From the NCBI RefSeq assembly GCF_037572775.1, contig NZ_JBBHKA010000001.1, positions 3,472,001 to 3,536,000 of the forward strand: 64,000 nt of DNA, written 5' to 3'. Source of the stretch: Ramlibacter sp. PS4R-6 (lineage in GTDB: Bacteria > Pseudomonadota > Gammaproteobacteria > Burkholderiales > Burkholderiaceae_C). Position 1 is the first letter of the stretch. Each line of letters begins with the position of its first letter. Of this stretch, positions 1-9,325 are shown piece after piece. The position numbers and the translations under genes are program-made. The notes under the pieces are model-generated. The model searched no databases, was not told where the DNA came from, and saw only the letters and a program-made list of their open reading frames with translations.

Positions 1-291
1 CACGTAGTCGGCCTTGCCGGTCGCGCCGATGAGGTTCATCGGCACGATGGCGTTTTCGCCGATCGCGCCGCCCTGCATGAAGAGCACCTTGTAGTTCGCG
101 GGTACACCCATCAGCTCGCGCGCGAGCTGCTCGGCCTCGGCGTGGATCGCGATGAATTCCTTGCCCCGGTGGCTCATCTCCATCACGGACATGCCGCTGC
201 CATGCCAGTCGAGCATCTCGCCGGCGGCCTGGCGCAGGACGGATTCGGGGAGGGTCGCGGGTCCGGGGCTGAAATTGAAGACGCGGGTCAT
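1..291 (-). CDS. serC: Phosphoserine aminotransferase, N-terminal part (cut by window edge)
   Basis: The first 97 residues of SerC, the PLP enzyme that converts 3-phosphohydroxypyruvate to phosphoserine in serine synthesis (and acts in pyridoxal phosphate synthesis). The start reads [16 protein letters not shown], the family's hallmark N-terminus (FNFSPGPA), followed by the [13 protein letters not shown] block and a [13 protein letters not shown] stretch. The gene runs leftward out of the window, so the lysine that binds PLP and the C-terminus are not visible. The ATG at 289-291 is the only start that gives the canonical N-terminus; the ribosome site is weak. Confidence 0.93.
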   Translation of the reverse strand, partial: MTRVFNFSPGPATLPESVLRQAAGEMLDWHGSGMSVMEMSHRGKEFIAIHAEAEQLARELMGVPANYKVLFMQGGAIGENAIVPMNLIGATGKADYV

Positions 292-358
292 CGGGGCTTT
301 CTCTTCTCGTAGCGGGGGAGGAAATGGAGCTCCCCAGCATACAAGAATCGAATGTCCC

Positions 359-760
359 CTAAGCCCAACCGGCCGGTCGGGAACGGAGCCCCGCCCACTG
401 CAGTTCCGCGAGGATGACCACGGTGATGGCTTGTGCGATCACCCAGGCCTGGCCCGGCGCGGTCGGGTTGAGCGGCGCCGCCGCGAGCAGCGCGACGCAG
501 CCGGCGGCCCAGCCGAAATTGCCGGCGACGAACAGCCACACGAAGCCGCGCGGGATGACCTCGCGCGTGCCGATGAAGGCGACCACCGCGGCATAGGCGA
601 GCAGGAACACGCCCGTACCCATCAGCAGCATCGCCGGCAGGCGGAACAGGTCGGCCAGCGTGGCGGCCAGCAGCACCTGCACGGCGCCGGTCGCGACGCA
701 GGAGGCGCTGTCGGCAAGCAGGACGTAGCGCAGGAACTTGGGGGAATCGACGATGGCCAT
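359..760 (-). CDS. Small integral membrane protein, unknown function
   Basis: A 133-residue protein that I do not recognise by name. It is almost wholly hydrophobic, with about four predicted membrane segments (around residues 10-30, 38-62, 68-90 and 103-122) and short polar ends. The start [13 protein letters not shown] is chosen because an AGGAG site lies a few bases upstream; a longer reading frame has no such site. The gene is divergent from the XRE regulator at 867, with about 105 bp between the starts, so the regulator could control it, but the sequence does not prove this. Confidence 0.65.
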   Translation of the reverse strand: MAIVDSPKFLRYVLLADSASCVATGAVQVLLAATLADLFRLPAMLLMGTGVFLLAYAAVVAFIGTREVIPRGFVWLFVAGNFGWAAGCVALLAAAPLNPTAPGQAWVIAQAITVVILAELQWAGLRSRPAGWA

Positions 761-866
761 GGTGGGCTCCTTGGGTTGGGATGCCCGCATCTTTCGCGGC
801 CGCCGGCGTGGCGTCGATGACGTGGCAGGTAATGGCCCGCGCCGCGCCCGGCACTACCATCGCGCC

Positions 867-1688
867 ATGGACACGATCGCTGCCCCTTCGCGCCGTGCCG
901 CGCCGCGCGGCTTCGGCGACCACCTGCGCGACTGGCGCCAACGGCGGCGCCTGTCGCAGCTGGACCTGGCCCAGGACGCCGATATCTCCACGCGCCACCT
1001 GAGCTTCGTGGAAACCGGCCGCTCGATGCCCAGCCGCGAGATGGTGCTGCGCCTGGCCGAGCGCCTGGACGTGCCGCTGCGCGAGCGCAACGCGCTGCTG
1101 GTGGCTGCCGGGTATGCGCCCATGTACCGGGAGCGGCCCCTGGACGACCCGGCGCTCGCACCCGCGCGGCGGGCGATCGAGGCCTTGCTGAAAAGCCACG
1201 AGCCCCACCCCGCGCTGGCCGTGGACCGCCACTGGAACCTCGTCGCCGCCAACCGCATGCTGCCGCACCTGATGCAAGGCGCCGATGCGTCGCTGGTGCA
1301 GGCGCCCGTGAACGTGCTGCGGTTGTCGCTCCACCCGAAGGGGCTCGCGCCCAAGATCGCCAACCTGGGGCAGTGGCGCGCGCACATCTTCGAGCGGCTG
1401 CGCCACCAGGTGCAGGCTACCGGCGACGCCACGCTGGCGGCCCTGCTCGACGAGCTGCGCAGCTACCCGGTCCCCGAAGGCTGCGACGAGCACGTCGAGG
1501 GCGAGCTGCTCGGGGTGCTGATGCCGTTCCGCTTCCGCGGCGCCAGCGGCATGCTGAGCTTCATCAGCACCACGACGATCTTCGGCACGCCGGTGGACGT
1601 GACGCTGCAGGAGCTCGCGCTGGAAACCTTCTTCCCCGCCGACGAGGCCACGGCGCAGGCTCTGCGGCAGCTGCACGCGACGCTCTGA
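867..1688 (+). CDS. XRE-family transcriptional regulator with MmyB-like ligand domain
   Basis: A 273-residue DNA-binding regulator. The N-terminal helix-turn-helix (about residues 17-75) has the Xre/Cro pattern LSQLDLAQDADISTRHLSFV and a typical GRSMPSREMVLRLAERL helix. The C-terminal two thirds (from about residue 100) fits the MmyB-like, PAS-like ligand-binding domain, with the characteristic HPALAVDRHWNLVAAN segment and a late FISTTTIFGTPVDVTLQEL segment. Such proteins are usually small-molecule-responsive; the ligand is unknown. It is divergent from the small membrane protein at 760 and is followed by the pyridoxamine-oxidase-like gene. The ATG at 867 places the HTH at the usual distance from the N-terminus. 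Confidence 0.85.
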   Translation: MDTIAAPSRRAAPRGFGDHLRDWRQRRRLSQLDLAQDADISTRHLSFVETGRSMPSREMVLRLAERLDVPLRERNALLVAAGYAPMYRERPLDDPALAPARRAIEALLKSHEPHPALAVDRHWNLVAANRMLPHLMQGADASLVQAPVNVLRLSLHPKGLAPKIANLGQWRAHIFERLRHQVQATGDATLAALLDELRSYPVPEGCDEHVEGELLGVLMPFRFRGASGMLSFISTTTIFGTPVDVTLQELALETFFPADEATAQALRQLHATL

Positions 1689-1783
1689 TCCGCTGTCGGC
1701 GGCCACGCACAGCAAGCGCCGCGCCCAGACGACGGCGCCGCACGGGCGCGCGGTCCAGCATGGGTGCTTTCAAGGAGAGCCCC

Positions 1784-2284
1784 GTGACCGCGCATCCCGA
1801 CCCGCACAAGAGACTCTGGGAAATCGTCAAGCACATCCGCTTCGGCATGCTCACGCACCGGCACGCCAACGGCAGCCTGCATGCGCATCCCCTCACCACG
1901 CAGAACAAGTCGCTGGAGCCGGACCTGATGCTGTACTTCTTCGTGTCGAAGAAGACCGAGCTGGGGCAGCGCCTGATGGCCGACGGCAACGTCAACGTGG
2001 CGTACGCCGACACGGCGAAAGACTGTTATGTCTCCATCACCGGGCAGGCGAGCATCAGCGAGGACATGCGCCTGAAGCAGCACCTGTTCAACGCGATGGC
2101 CAAGGCGTGGTTCCCGGGCGGCGCCGGCGACCCCGACCTGGAACTGGTGCAGGTGCGCATCCTGCACGCCGAGTACTGGGACGTGAAGGAGAGCAAGACG
2201 ACGCAGCTGTTCAAGATGGCGAAGGCGGCCGTCACGGGCACGCCGCCCGACATGGGCGAGCACCGGGAACTGGAAGCCCACTGA
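1784..2284 (+). CDS. Pyridoxamine 5'-phosphate oxidase-like (general stress protein 26-type) flavin-binding protein
   Basis: A 166-residue split-barrel protein of the PNPOx-like general stress family. The N-terminal half carries FGMLTHRHANGSLHAHPL and LYFFVSKKTELG, the usual strand pairs and flavin-contact regions; the C-terminal half has ILHAEYWDVKESK. These proteins bind FMN, FAD or F420-type cofactors and are linked to stress responses; the substrate is unknown. The start is a GTG at 1784, six bases after a strong AAGGAG; an upstream in-frame ATG at 1760 lacks such a site. A perfect palindrome terminator follows the stop at once. Confidence 0.82.
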   Translation: MTAHPDPHKRLWEIVKHIRFGMLTHRHANGSLHAHPLTTQNKSLEPDLMLYFFVSKKTELGQRLMADGNVNVAYADTAKDCYVSITGQASISEDMRLKQHLFNAMAKAWFPGGAGDPDLELVQVRILHAEYWDVKESKTTQLFKMAKAAVTGTPPDMGEHRELEAH

Positions 2285-2288
2285 AAGA

Positions 2289-2312
2289 AAAAGCGGCCCG
2301 CGGGCCGCTTTT
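2289..2312. terminator. Bidirectional intrinsic terminator between convergent genes
   Basis: A perfect 24-bp palindrome: AAAAGCGGCCCG followed directly by its complement, so each strand reads a GC-rich stem followed by a run of T. It lies 5 bp after the stop of the stress protein and 17 bp before the stop of acnB, so it can end transcription from both sides. Confidence 0.85.
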
Positions 2313-2328
2313 CCATGGGCGCGGGTTC

Positions 2329-4917
2329 TTACGCCGCCACCTTGTCCGCCGCTTCCTTGAAGTCGGCGATCTGGTCGAAGTTCATGTACCTGTAGATCTT
2401 GTCGCCGTTGGCGCTGAGCACGTCCATGTCGGCCATGTACTCGTCCTTGGTCGGGATGCGGCCCAGGCGCGAGCAGATGGCCGCGAGTTCGGCGGAACCG
2501 AGGTACACGTTCGTGTTCTTGCCCAGGCGGTTCGGGAAGTTGCGCGTGGATGTCGACATCACCGTCGCGCCCTCGCGCACCTGCGCCTGGTTGCCCATGC
2601 ACAGCGAGCAGCCGGGCATCTCCATGCGCGCGCCGGCCACGCCCAGCACGCCGTAGTGGCCTTCCTCGGTCAGCTGCTGCTGGTCCATCTTCGTCGGCGG
2701 TGCGACCCACAGCTTCACCGGGATGTCGCGCTTGCCTTCGAGCAGCTTCGACGCCGCGCGGAAGTGGCCGATGTTGGTCATGCAGGAGCCGATGAACACC
2801 TCGTCGATCTTGGCGCCGGCGACTTCCGACAGCGTCTTCACGTCGTCGGGATCGTTCGGGCAGGCGACGATGGGCTCGTGGATCTCGGCCAGGTCGATCT
2901 CGATCACCGCGGCGTACTCGGCATCGGCATCGCCTTCGAGCAGCTGCGGGTTCTTCAGCCAGGCTTCCTGCGCCGCGATGCGGCGGGCCAGCGTGCGCGC
3001 GTCGGCGTAGCCGTTGGCGATCATCCAGCGCATCAGCGTGATGTTGCTGTTGATGTACTCGATGATCGGTTCCTTGTTCAGCTTCACCGTGCAGCCGGCG
3101 GCGGAACGCTCGGCGGACGCGTCGGACAGCTCGAACGCCTGCTCCACCTTCAAGTCGGGCAGGCCCTCGATCTCGAGGATGCGGCCGGAGAAGATGTTCT
3201 TCTTGCCCTTCTTCTCCACCGTGAGCAGGCCCTGCTTGATGGCGTAGAGCGGGATCGCGTTTACGAGGTCACGCAGCGTCACGCCCGGCTGCATCTTGCC
3301 GCCCTTGAAGCGCACCAGCACCGACTCGGGCATGTCCAGCGGCATCACGCCGGTGGCGGCCGCAAACGCCACGAGGCCGGAGCCCGCGGGGAACGAGATG
3401 CCAATCGGGAAGCGCGTGTGCGAGTCGCCGCCCGTGCCCACCGTGTCAGGCAGCAGCAGGCGGTTGAGCCACGAGTGGATCACGCCGTCGCCCGGGCGCA
3501 GCGAGATGCCGCCGCGCGTGGAGATGAAGTCGGGCAGCTCGTGGTGCATCTTCACGTCCACCGGCTTCGGGTAGGCCGCCGTGTGGCAGAACGACTGCAT
3601 GACGAGATCGGCCGAGAAGCCCAGGCACGCCAGGTCCTTCAATTCGTCGCGCGTCATCGGGCCGGTGGTGTCCTGCGAACCCACCGAGGTCATCTTCGGC
3701 TCGCAATACGTGCCCGGGCGCACGCCCTGGCCTTCCGGCAGGCCGCAGGCGCGGCCGACCATCTTCTGCGCCAGCGAGAAGCCCTTCTTCGTGTCCACGG
3801 GCGCCTGCGGCAGGCGGAACAGCGTGGAGGGCGGCAGGCCCAGCGCCTCGCGCGCCTTGGCCGTCAGGCCCCGGCCCACGATCAGCGGGATGCGGCCGCC
3901 GGCGCGCACTTCGTCGAAGAGCACCTCGCTCTTGACCTTGAACTCGGCGATCACCTCGCCGTTCTTCAACGCCTTGCCTTCGTAGGGGCGTAGCTCGACG
4001 ACGTCGCCCATCTCCATCTTGCTCACGTCGAGCTCGATGGGCAGCGCGCCCGCGTCTTCCATCGTGTTGTAGAAGATCGGCGCGATCTTGCCGCCCAGGC
4101 ACACGCCGCCGAAGCGCTTGTTCGGCACGTAGGGGATGTCCTCGCCGGTGAACCACAGCACGCTGTTGGTCGCCGACTTGCGCGAGGAACCCGTGCCCAC
4201 CACGTCGCCCACGTAGGCGACGACATTGCCCTTGGCGCGCAGGTCCTGGATCAACTTGACCGGGCCGCGCTTGCCTTCTTCCTCGGGCGTGATGCCGGGG
4301 CGCGGGTTCTTGTGCATGGCCAGCGCATGCAGCGGGATGTCGGGGCGGCTCCACGCATCGGGCGCGGGCGAGAGGTCGTCGGTGTTGATCTCGCCGGATA
4401 CCTTGAACACCGTGACCTTGATGCTTTGCGGAACTTCGGGGCGCGAGGTGAACCACTCGGCGTCGGCCCAGCTTTGCAGCACCGCCTTGGCATTGGCGTT
4501 GCCCTTGTCGGCCTTTTCCTTGACGTCGTGGAACTGGTCGAACATCAGCAGCGTCTTCTTCAGGCCGTCCGCGGCCACGCCGCCCACTTCCGGGTCGTCC
4601 AGCAGGTCGATCAGCGGGCTGATGTTGTAGCCGCCCAGCATGGTGCCCAGCAGCTCGGTGGCCTTCTCGCGCGAGATCACCAGGCACTTCTCGGTGCCGT
4701 GGGCCACGGCGGCGAGGTAGCTCGCCTTGACCTTGGCCGCGTCGTCCACGCCCGCCGGCACGCGGTGCGTGATCAGGTTGACCAGGAACTCGGCCTCGGC
4801 GGTGGACGGGTTCTTCAGCAGCTCGATCAGGTCCGAAGTCTGCTTGGCCGACAGCGGCAGCGGCGGGATGCCCAGGGCCGCGCGTTCGGCGACGTGTTCG
4901 ACATAGGCTTGCAACAT
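2329..4917 (-). CDS. acnB: Aconitate hydratase B
   Basis: The 862-residue bifunctional aconitase B, which isomerises citrate to isocitrate in the TCA cycle and commonly also handles 2-methylisocitrate. The N-terminal HEAT-like domain starts [16 protein letters not shown]. The three [4Fe-4S] ligands are visible: C712 in FIGSCMTN and C770/C773 in [11 protein letters not shown], matching the spacing of E. coli AcnB. Length is the family norm (about 865). The ATG at 4917 gives the conserved N-terminus; an upstream extension of the frame is spurious. It is the last gene of a leftward set mdh-tam-CoA lyase-secreted protein-acnB, 29 bp after its neighbour. Confidence 0.97.
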   Translation of the reverse strand: MLQAYVEHVAERAALGIPPLPLSAKQTSDLIELLKNPSTAEAEFLVNLITHRVPAGVDDAAKVKASYLAAVAHGTEKCLVISREKATELLGTMLGGYNISPLIDLLDDPEVGGVAADGLKKTLLMFDQFHDVKEKADKGNANAKAVLQSWADAEWFTSRPEVPQSIKVTVFKVSGEINTDDLSPAPDAWSRPDIPLHALAMHKNPRPGITPEEEGKRGPVKLIQDLRAKGNVVAYVGDVVGTGSSRKSATNSVLWFTGEDIPYVPNKRFGGVCLGGKIAPIFYNTMEDAGALPIELDVSKMEMGDVVELRPYEGKALKNGEVIAEFKVKSEVLFDEVRAGGRIPLIVGRGLTAKAREALGLPPSTLFRLPQAPVDTKKGFSLAQKMVGRACGLPEGQGVRPGTYCEPKMTSVGSQDTTGPMTRDELKDLACLGFSADLVMQSFCHTAAYPKPVDVKMHHELPDFISTRGGISLRPGDGVIHSWLNRLLLPDTVGTGGDSHTRFPIGISFPAGSGLVAFAAATGVMPLDMPESVLVRFKGGKMQPGVTLRDLVNAIPLYAIKQGLLTVEKKGKKNIFSGRILEIEGLPDLKVEQAFELSDASAERSAAGCTVKLNKEPIIEYINSNITLMRWMIANGYADARTLARRIAAQEAWLKNPQLLEGDADAEYAAVIEIDLAEIHEPIVACPNDPDDVKTLSEVAGAKIDEVFIGSCMTNIGHFRAASKLLEGKRDIPVKLWVAPPTKMDQQQLTEEGHYGVLGVAGARMEMPGCSLCMGNQAQVREGATVMSTSTRNFPNRLGKNTNVYLGSAELAAICSRLGRIPTKDEYMADMDVLSANGDKIYRYMNFDQIADFKEAADKVAA

Positions 4918-4946
4918 GGTTCTCTCCGTACGGTTTTCAGGGTTCG

Positions 4947-5525
4947 TCAGCTGCTCGCCGGCTTCGAAGCGGGCGCGGCGGGCGGCATGGTGATGGGGTC
5001 GGGCTGCTTGGGCGCCTCGAGGATGTTCACGGGGTTGGCCTTGAGCTTCTCGGCGAAGGTGACCTGCTCGGGGCTCTGGCACTCGTCGGCCAGGCGCTGG
5101 CCCAGCTTCTGGCTCATGAGCATGGACTTGTTCCCCAGCTGCAGCCACATCGCGCCGCGCTTCGGGTCCTCCAGGCGGATGGCGCCGGTGCGGCTTTCGA
5201 CCGGGTGCATCGCGAAGCGGTGGCCCTTGGTCGTGACCAGGAAGAAGCCCTCCCGCTTCAGCGGCGTGACGGTGACCTTGGCGCCCAGTTCGCACGGGAT
5301 GTCGCCGACGAAGACCCGCTTGGCGACTTCCAGGTCGGCATCCGTGAGCTTGACGTTCGGGTCGGCGTCGATGGGCGTGTTTTCCTCGACGGCCTTTTGC
5401 GCGGCCGGCGCGAGCTTCTTGTTCGCGCCCGGCGCGGGCGCTTTCTTGGCCGGCGGGGCCTGCTGCGCCAGGGCGAGCGCGGGGCTCAAGGCAATGGCGA
5501 TGGCTGCGAGAAGGACTTTCATCAT
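4947..5525 (-). CDS. Secreted protein, possibly with an MliC-like (lysozyme inhibitor) fold
   Basis: A 192-residue exported protein of no firm family. A signal peptide is clear ([21 protein letters not shown]), followed by a Pro/Ala/Lys-rich linker. The core has two cysteines, in [12 protein letters not shown] and [10 protein letters not shown], that could form a disulfide. Their surroundings (Cys, Gly, alternating Val/Thr; then a W-x-x-x-G-like [11 protein letters not shown] stretch; then the second Cys) resemble the layout of membrane-bound lysozyme inhibitor MliC, but the match is by eye only. The start overlaps the CoA lyase stop as ATGA, next to an AGGAG site, so the two are translationally coupled. 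A Pro/Ser-rich tail ends the protein. Confidence 0.6.
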   Translation of the reverse strand: MMKVLLAAIAIALSPALALAQQAPPAKKAPAPGANKKLAPAAQKAVEENTPIDADPNVKLTDADLEVAKRVFVGDIPCELGAKVTVTPLKREGFFLVTTKGHRFAMHPVESRTGAIRLEDPKRGAMWLQLGNKSMLMSQKLGQRLADECQSPEQVTFAEKLKANPVNILEAPKQPDPITMPPAAPASKPASS

Positions 5526-6517
5526 TTGTCTCCTGTGATCCAACCTGCTACTTCCGGGGGCAGCTTCCTGCCGGTCCGGTGCGCCCTCTCGAGCACCTGC
5601 CAGTAATACCGGTAGCTCGCCCGGTCTTCCAGTTTCCCGGCGTGGCTGATGGGCGCCCATTCGGCCGCCTGCGCGGCGACGAGGATGCCCGCAGCCGTGT
5701 CGATCTCCTTCGCCTGCGGCGCGAAAGCTTCGAGGATGGGCCGGATCTGGTCCGGGTGGATGCTCCACATGCGGGTGTAGCCGAGCTCGCGCGCCGCGCG
5801 CGATGCCGCGCGGCCCAGCGCCTTCGTGTCCTTGAATTCGGTGACGACGCCGTGCGACGGCACCTTGCCGTGCGCGTGGCAGGCGGATGAAATCTCCACC
5901 TTCGCGCGCACCACCAGCGGATGCGTGAACTGCCCTTCGATGCCCATGCCCTCGGACGGGATGGCGCCGCCGTGGGCGGAGACGAAATCCATCAGGCCGA
6001 AACTGAGCGACTGCACGCGCGGGTGCGCGGCGATATCGAAGGCGCGGTGCACGGCCGCCGGCGATTCGATCAACGCATGCACCGGCAGGTGCGCGGCGCC
6101 AGCGGCGTCGATGGCCTTGCAGGCGCGCACGACGTCCTCGACGCACTCGACCTTGGGCAGCATGATGTGCGCGAGCTTCTTGCCGGCCTTGCCTGCAATG
6201 AGCGCGACGTCCTGATCGAACACGGGATGGTCCACCGGGTGCACGCGCACGGCGACCCGTGCCTTCTCGCTCGCGAGCGACGCCAGCGCGACAACCAGCG
6301 CCGCATGCTCGGCCTCGCCGCCCACCGGCGCGCCGTCCTCGCAGTCCAGCGTCACGTCGAACACGCAGGCGCCGAACTCCTCGATCAACTCCTGCTGCAG
6401 CTGCAGGCTCTTGCGCATGCGCGCCTCGACGCCGCTGTAGTGGTCGCACACGGGCAGCACGACGGCGCCGGCCTGCGCGCCGAGCAGGGCCTCGCGGGGA
6501 TGCACCCGGGCGTTCAT
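5522..6517 (-). CDS. HpcH/HpaI aldolase / citrate lyase beta-like CoA-ester lyase
   Basis: A 331-residue TIM-barrel enzyme of the CitE/Mcl family, which cleaves or makes beta-hydroxyacyl-CoA esters such as malyl-CoA, citramalyl-CoA or citryl-CoA. Metal-site motifs are visible: [12 protein letters not shown] near residue 55 (Glu/Asp ligands), the arginine in VAVRVHP, and [14 protein letters not shown] around residues 165-180. There are no citrate lyase alpha or gamma genes nearby, so it is a stand-alone lyase or thioesterase rather than part of citrate lyase. It overlaps tam upstream and the secreted protein downstream by 4 nt each. The exact CoA ester cannot be read from sequence alone. Confidence 0.85.
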   Translation of the reverse strand: MNARVHPREALLGAQAGAVVLPVCDHYSGVEARMRKSLQLQQELIEEFGACVFDVTLDCEDGAPVGGEAEHAALVVALASLASEKARVAVRVHPVDHPVFDQDVALIAGKAGKKLAHIMLPKVECVEDVVRACKAIDAAGAAHLPVHALIESPAAVHRAFDIAAHPRVQSLSFGLMDFVSAHGGAIPSEGMGIEGQFTHPLVVRAKVEISSACHAHGKVPSHGVVTEFKDTKALGRAASRAARELGYTRMWSIHPDQIRPILEAFAPQAKEIDTAAGILVAAQAAEWAPISHAGKLEDRASYRYYWQVLERAHRTGRKLPPEVAGWITGDK

Positions 6518-7296
6518 TTCTTTACCGCCACGAAGAACAGGCGCGGGAAAGCGAGCAGGCGCTTGCCGTCGGCGCGCGCCGGGTAGGCGGCATCGATGCG
6601 GCGTTCGTATTCCGCGAGGAAGGCCTTGCGCGCCTCGTCGCCGTCCAGCGCCTCGAGGAAGGGTTTCAGTCCCGTGCTGCTCACCCATTCGACGATCGCC
6701 GCCGCGGACGCCATCGGGTGATTGAACGTCGTGCGCCAGACGTCGACGCTCGCCGCGACCGGCGCGAGCACGTCGTAGTACCCACCGGGGCCGAGCAGCT
6801 CCGTGCGCGTGCCGGTCTGGCCGGTCTGCGTGCAATGCGAGCGAAGCGTGTCGATGGCCGCAACCTCGCGCATCAGCCGGTGGCTGGGCTCGTCCAGGTT
6901 GTCCGGCATCTGCACGGCCAGCACGCCGCCGGGCGCCAGCAGCGAGAACAGGCGCGCAACCAGTGCCTCATGGCCCGGCACCCAGTGCAGCGTCGCGTTG
7001 GAATAGATCAGGTCCGGCGCCTGCTCCGGCTGCCAGTGGGCGATGTCGGCCAGCTCGAACGGCGTCTTCGGCAGGCGCTGGCGCGCGCTCTCCAGCATCG
7101 CCGGCGAGTTGTCGACGCCGACGACGCGCGCCTGCGGGAAGCGTTCGACGATCAGTTCGGTGGAGTTGCCCGGGCCGCAGCCCAGGTCGTACGCCAGCTT
7201 GCATTGCGCGAGCGGCACGCGCCCCAGGAGCTCCCGCGCCGGCCGCGTCCGCTCGTCCTCGAAGCGGCGGTACAGCGCGGGGTTCCAGTCGGCCAT
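6514..7296 (-). CDS. tam: Trans-aconitate 2-methyltransferase
   Basis: A 260-residue SAM-dependent methyltransferase. It begins MADWNPALYRRFEDERTRPA, typical of Tam, with the SAM-binding motif DLGCGPGNST near residue 38, the acidic ribose ligand in VVGVDNSPAML and the motif YSNATLHWV. Tam methylates trans-aconitate, a by-product of aconitase that inhibits the enzyme. Its position in one leftward set with acnB agrees with that role. It begins 16 bp after mdh and its stop overlaps the CoA lyase start as ATGA. Confidence 0.92.
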   Translation of the reverse strand: MADWNPALYRRFEDERTRPARELLGRVPLAQCKLAYDLGCGPGNSTELIVERFPQARVVGVDNSPAMLESARQRLPKTPFELADIAHWQPEQAPDLIYSNATLHWVPGHEALVARLFSLLAPGGVLAVQMPDNLDEPSHRLMREVAAIDTLRSHCTQTGQTGTRTELLGPGGYYDVLAPVAASVDVWRTTFNHPMASAAAIVEWVSSTGLKPFLEALDGDEARKAFLAEYERRIDAAYPARADGKRLLAFPRLFFVAVKK

Positions 7297-7312
7297 CGGT
7301 CTTGCTGCGGCT

Positions 7313-8299
7313 TCAGAGCAGGTGGGCGACCCCAGCCTGCTCGTCCTGCAGTTCCTTGAGTGTCTTGTTGATGCGCTCCTGGCTGAACGCGTCGATTTCC
7401 AGGCCCTTCACCACTTCGTACTTGCCGTCCTTGGTGGTCACGGGGAAGCCGAACATCACGTCCTTGGGGATGCCGTAGTCGCCATTGGACGGGATGCCCA
7501 TGGTGACCCACTTGCCGTTGGTGCCCAGCGCCCAGTCGCGCATGTGGTCGATGGCGGCGTTGGCGGCCGATGCGGCGGACGACAGGCCGCGCGCTTCGAT
7601 GATCGCGGCGCCGCGCTTGCCCACCGTGGGCAGGAACACGTCGGCGTTCCACACCTGGTCGTTGATCAGGTCCTTCACGGCCTTGCCGCCGACGGTGGCG
7701 AAGCGGTAGTCCGCATACATCGTGGGCGAGTGGTTGCCCCACACGGCCATCTTCTCGATGTCGCCGACCTTCGTGCCGGTCTTGGCGGCCACTTGCGACA
7801 GCGCGCGGTTGTGGTCCAGGCGCAGCATGGCGGTGAAGTTCTCGCGCGGCAGGCTCGGCGCGCTCTTCATCGCGATGTAGGCGTTGGTGTTGGCGGGGTT
7901 GCCCACGACCAGCACCCTCACGTTGCGCGAAGCCACCTTGTCGAGGGCCTTGCCCTGGGCCGTGAAGATCTGCGCATTGGCGGCCAGCAGGTCGGCACGC
8001 TCCATGCCGGGGCCGCGCGGGCGGGCGCCCACGAGCAGCGCGTAGTCGGTGTCCTTGAAGGCGGTCATGGGGTCGCTGTGCGCCTCCATGCCGGCGAGCA
8101 GCGGGAACGCGCAGTCCTCCAGCTCCATCATCACGCCCTTGAGCGCCTTCTGCGCCTTCTCGTCCGGGATCTCCAGCAGCTGCAGGATCACGGGCTGGTC
8201 CTTGCCGAGCATCTCGCCCGAGGCAATGCGGAACAGGAGGGCGTAACCGATTTGTCCCGCGGCGCCGGTGACGGCAACGCGGACGGGCTTCTTGCTCAT
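7313..8299 (-). CDS. mdh: Malate dehydrogenase
   Basis: A 328-residue NAD-dependent malate dehydrogenase that oxidises malate to oxaloacetate. The NAD-binding loop [15 protein letters not shown] begins near residue 9; substrate arginines lie in the mobile loop [25 protein letters not shown] and the catalytic histidine in [12 protein letters not shown] are present. This is the longer MDH type (about 328 residues) common in Burkholderiales. It is the first gene of the leftward set ending with acnB and is divergent from gntR; the shared AT-rich palindrome at 8396-8411 lies in its likely -10 region. Confidence 0.97.
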   Translation of the reverse strand: MSKKPVRVAVTGAAGQIGYALLFRIASGEMLGKDQPVILQLLEIPDEKAQKALKGVMMELEDCAFPLLAGMEAHSDPMTAFKDTDYALLVGARPRGPGMERADLLAANAQIFTAQGKALDKVASRNVRVLVVGNPANTNAYIAMKSAPSLPRENFTAMLRLDHNRALSQVAAKTGTKVGDIEKMAVWGNHSPTMYADYRFATVGGKAVKDLINDQVWNADVFLPTVGKRGAAIIEARGLSSAASAANAAIDHMRDWALGTNGKWVTMGIPSNGDYGIPKDVMFGFPVTTKDGKYEVVKGLEIDAFSQERINKTLKELQDEQAGVAHLL

Positions 8300-8395
8300 G
8301 GAATTCTCCGGAAGGGGTGGTTTCTTGAACGCGCGCGTGGAGCGCGGCAGCGGGCGAGTTTACTCGGGTCAACCCTTAATCGTCAATTTGTCTTG

Positions 8396-8411
8396 TATCT
8401 TATATAAGATA
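8396..8411. promoter_or_regulatory. Perfect 16-bp palindrome, predicted operator of the adjacent GntR regulator
   Basis: TATCTTATATAAGATA is a perfect inverted repeat in an otherwise GC-rich genome. Rightward it overlaps a plausible gntR promoter (TTGTCT at 8388-8393, 16-bp spacer, TATGAT at 8410-8415). Leftward it covers the -10 of a plausible mdh promoter (TTGCGC at 8428-8423, TATAAG at 18 bp). A dimeric GntR protein bound here could block both. Binding itself is inferred. Confidence 0.6.
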
Positions 8412-8467
8412 TGATTCGAGCCGCGCAAGCTCCGCTTGCGCTTCCAAATTTCGCAAGGCAATTCCGC

Positions 8468-9232
8468 ATGGCCGCAGCCACCCCCACTGAAACCGCCGAC
8501 GGCCAGGCCCCGGCGTTCAGCCCGCTGTACCAGCAGATCAAGGGCCTGATCCTGCAAAGCCTGCAGGCCGGCGAGTGGAAACCGGGCGAAGCCATCCCCA
8601 GCGAAATGGACCTGGCCGCGCGCTACCGCGTGAGCCAGGGCACCGTGCGCAAGGCGATCGACGAACTCGCGGCCGGCAACCTCGTCGTGCGCCGGCAGGG
8701 AAAGGGAACTTTCGTTGCCACCCACGCCGAGCAGCACGTCCAGTACCGCTTCCTGAAGCTGATGCCCGACGAGGGCGACCTCGACAGCGAGGGCCCCGCG
8801 CACCGCACGGTGCTCGAATGCAAGCGCACGCGCGCATCCGCCGAGATCGCGCGCGCCCTGCAGCTGCGCACCGGCGACGCGGTCGTGCAGCTGCGGCGCG
8901 TGCTTGCCTTCCGCGACGTGCCGACCATCCTGGAAGACCTGTGGCTGCCCGGCGCCGCGTTCAAGGGCCTGACGGCCGAACAGATGGCGGGCTACCAGGG
9001 CCCGACCTACGCGATGTACGAGGTCGAATTCGGCGTGCAGATGGTGCGCGCCGAAGAAAAGATCCGCGCGCTTGCCGCCGACGCGCAGCAAGCCGCCATA
9101 CTCGACGTTGCCAAGGGCACGCCGCTGCTGTCGGTCGAAAGGCTGGCCTACACGTACAACGACGTGCCGATGGAATTGCGGCGCGGCCTGTACCGCACCG
9201 ACACGCATCACTACAGGAACGAATTGAGCTGA
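8468..9232 (+). CDS. GntR-family (HutC-type) transcriptional regulator
   Basis: A 254-residue regulator. The N-terminal winged helix (about residues 15-80) shows YQQIKGLILQSLQAGEW, GEAIPSEMDLAARYRVSQGT and VVRRQGKGTFVA, the standard GntR signature. The C-terminal half is a UTRA-type ligand domain, as in the HutC/FadR-like branch. The start at 8468 is preferred over an upstream ATG at 8411, because 8411 lies inside the palindrome and predicted promoter. The gene sits between mdh and sdhC, which suggests control of TCA-cycle genes; the effector is unknown. Confidence 0.85.
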   Translation: MAAATPTETADGQAPAFSPLYQQIKGLILQSLQAGEWKPGEAIPSEMDLAARYRVSQGTVRKAIDELAAGNLVVRRQGKGTFVATHAEQHVQYRFLKLMPDEGDLDSEGPAHRTVLECKRTRASAEIARALQLRTGDAVVQLRRVLAFRDVPTILEDLWLPGAAFKGLTAEQMAGYQGPTYAMYEVEFGVQMVRAEEKIRALAADAQQAAILDVAKGTPLLSVERLAYTYNDVPMELRRGLYRTDTHHYRNELS

Positions 9233-9325
9233 CCCGGCGCTGAATTCATGCGAGTCTGAAACCTGCGTGTCAGGTTGTTGCGCTGCAATCGGTAGAATTT
9301 TGGGTTGCCCCCCAAGAAAGCGCAC

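Noticed and set aside
8411..8467. Upstream ATG as the gntR start
   Set aside because: It lies inside the palindrome and predicted promoter; the ATG at 8468 is better placed.
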